Positions 15,391-15,441 of a stretch of 15,441 nt of DNA are shown here, piece after piece (position 1 is the first letter of the stretch; the number at the start of each line of letters is the position of its first letter). Both the position numbers and the translations under genes were made by a program. The notes under the pieces were generated by a model. It saw only the letters and a program-made list of their open reading frames with translations, had not been told where the DNA came from and ran no database searches. Source of the DNA: Oscillospiraceae bacterium (GTDB lineage: Bacteria > Bacillota > Clostridia > Oscillospirales > Ruminococcaceae); contig JAHHTP010000034.1 in NCBI GenBank assembly GCA_020024615.1, forward strand, positions 1-15,441, read 5' to 3'.

Positions 15391-15441
15391 GGAGAAGTCG
15401 CCTAGCCCGGTTTATGGCGCACGACTGGAACTCGTGTATGG
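15391..15441 (+). tRNA. tRNA-Ser (anticodon GGA), 3' part outside window
   Basis: The first 51 bases of a type II serine tRNA. The acceptor 5' strand is GGAGAAG, followed by TC. The D arm is closed by GCC/GGC around a loop containing CCCGG. The anticodon stem is CACGA/TCGTG, and the loop CTGGAAC has anticodon GGA, reading UCC and UCU. The variable arm starts at TATGG and the gene runs off the right edge. A consensus promoter lies 35 bases upstream. Confidence 0.92.

Overview
The window reads as a chromosomal stretch from a low-to-moderate-GC Bacillota (Firmicutes) bacterium, probably anaerobic and gut-associated. The rpoB protein sequence is Firmicutes-like. Promoters are AT-rich with near-consensus sigma-A boxes, and ribosome binding sites are strong AGGAGG types. 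A biotin-dependent sodium-pump decarboxylase module sits beside intracellular-type glycoside hydrolases. I cannot fix the family: Erysipelotrichia-like and Oscillospiraceae-like anaerobes both remain possible. No mobile element, CRISPR array or phage gene is visible.

Layout. (1) Positions 1-3501, minus strand: rpoB, RNA polymerase beta subunit, cut off at its C-terminus by the window edge. It is not preceded by rplJ-rplL. It has a 388-base upstream region with its own promoter, a long leader, two strong hairpins and a possible small opposite-strand transcript. (2) Positions 3890-10467: a carbohydrate-degradation block. A minus-strand pair (GH106-like glycoside hydrolase followed by a GxDLY/SGNH esterase, 1 base apart) is divergent from a plus-strand GH92 alpha-mannosidase. 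The 226-base gap between them carries a promoter for each side and repeated GCAC/GTGC motifs. None of the three proteins has a signal peptide, so they look cytosolic and would finish off imported decorated oligosaccharides. No transporter or regulator for them is in the window. (3) Positions 10656-13437, plus strand: pyrB, whose C-terminus carries a PyrI-type zinc domain, then a terminator, then a tight three-gene run of a hydroxypyruvate-isomerase-like TIM barrel, a GNAT acetyltransferase and a Nudix hydrolase. (4) Positions 13526-15153, minus strand: a two-gene operon for the small (delta/gamma) and beta subunits of a sodium-translocating decarboxylase, with a good promoter and an 18-base palindrome in its leader that resembles a TetR-family operator. 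(5) Positions 15391-15441: the 5' part of tRNA-Ser(GGA), behind a consensus promoter.

Most of the window is ordinary metabolism and information processing; I see no wholly new defence or mobile system. The points most worth checking are the short PyrB-PyrI zinc-domain fusion, the palindrome ahead of the decarboxylase genes, the stand-alone rpoB with its structured upstream region, and the compact cytosolic glycan-processing cluster.
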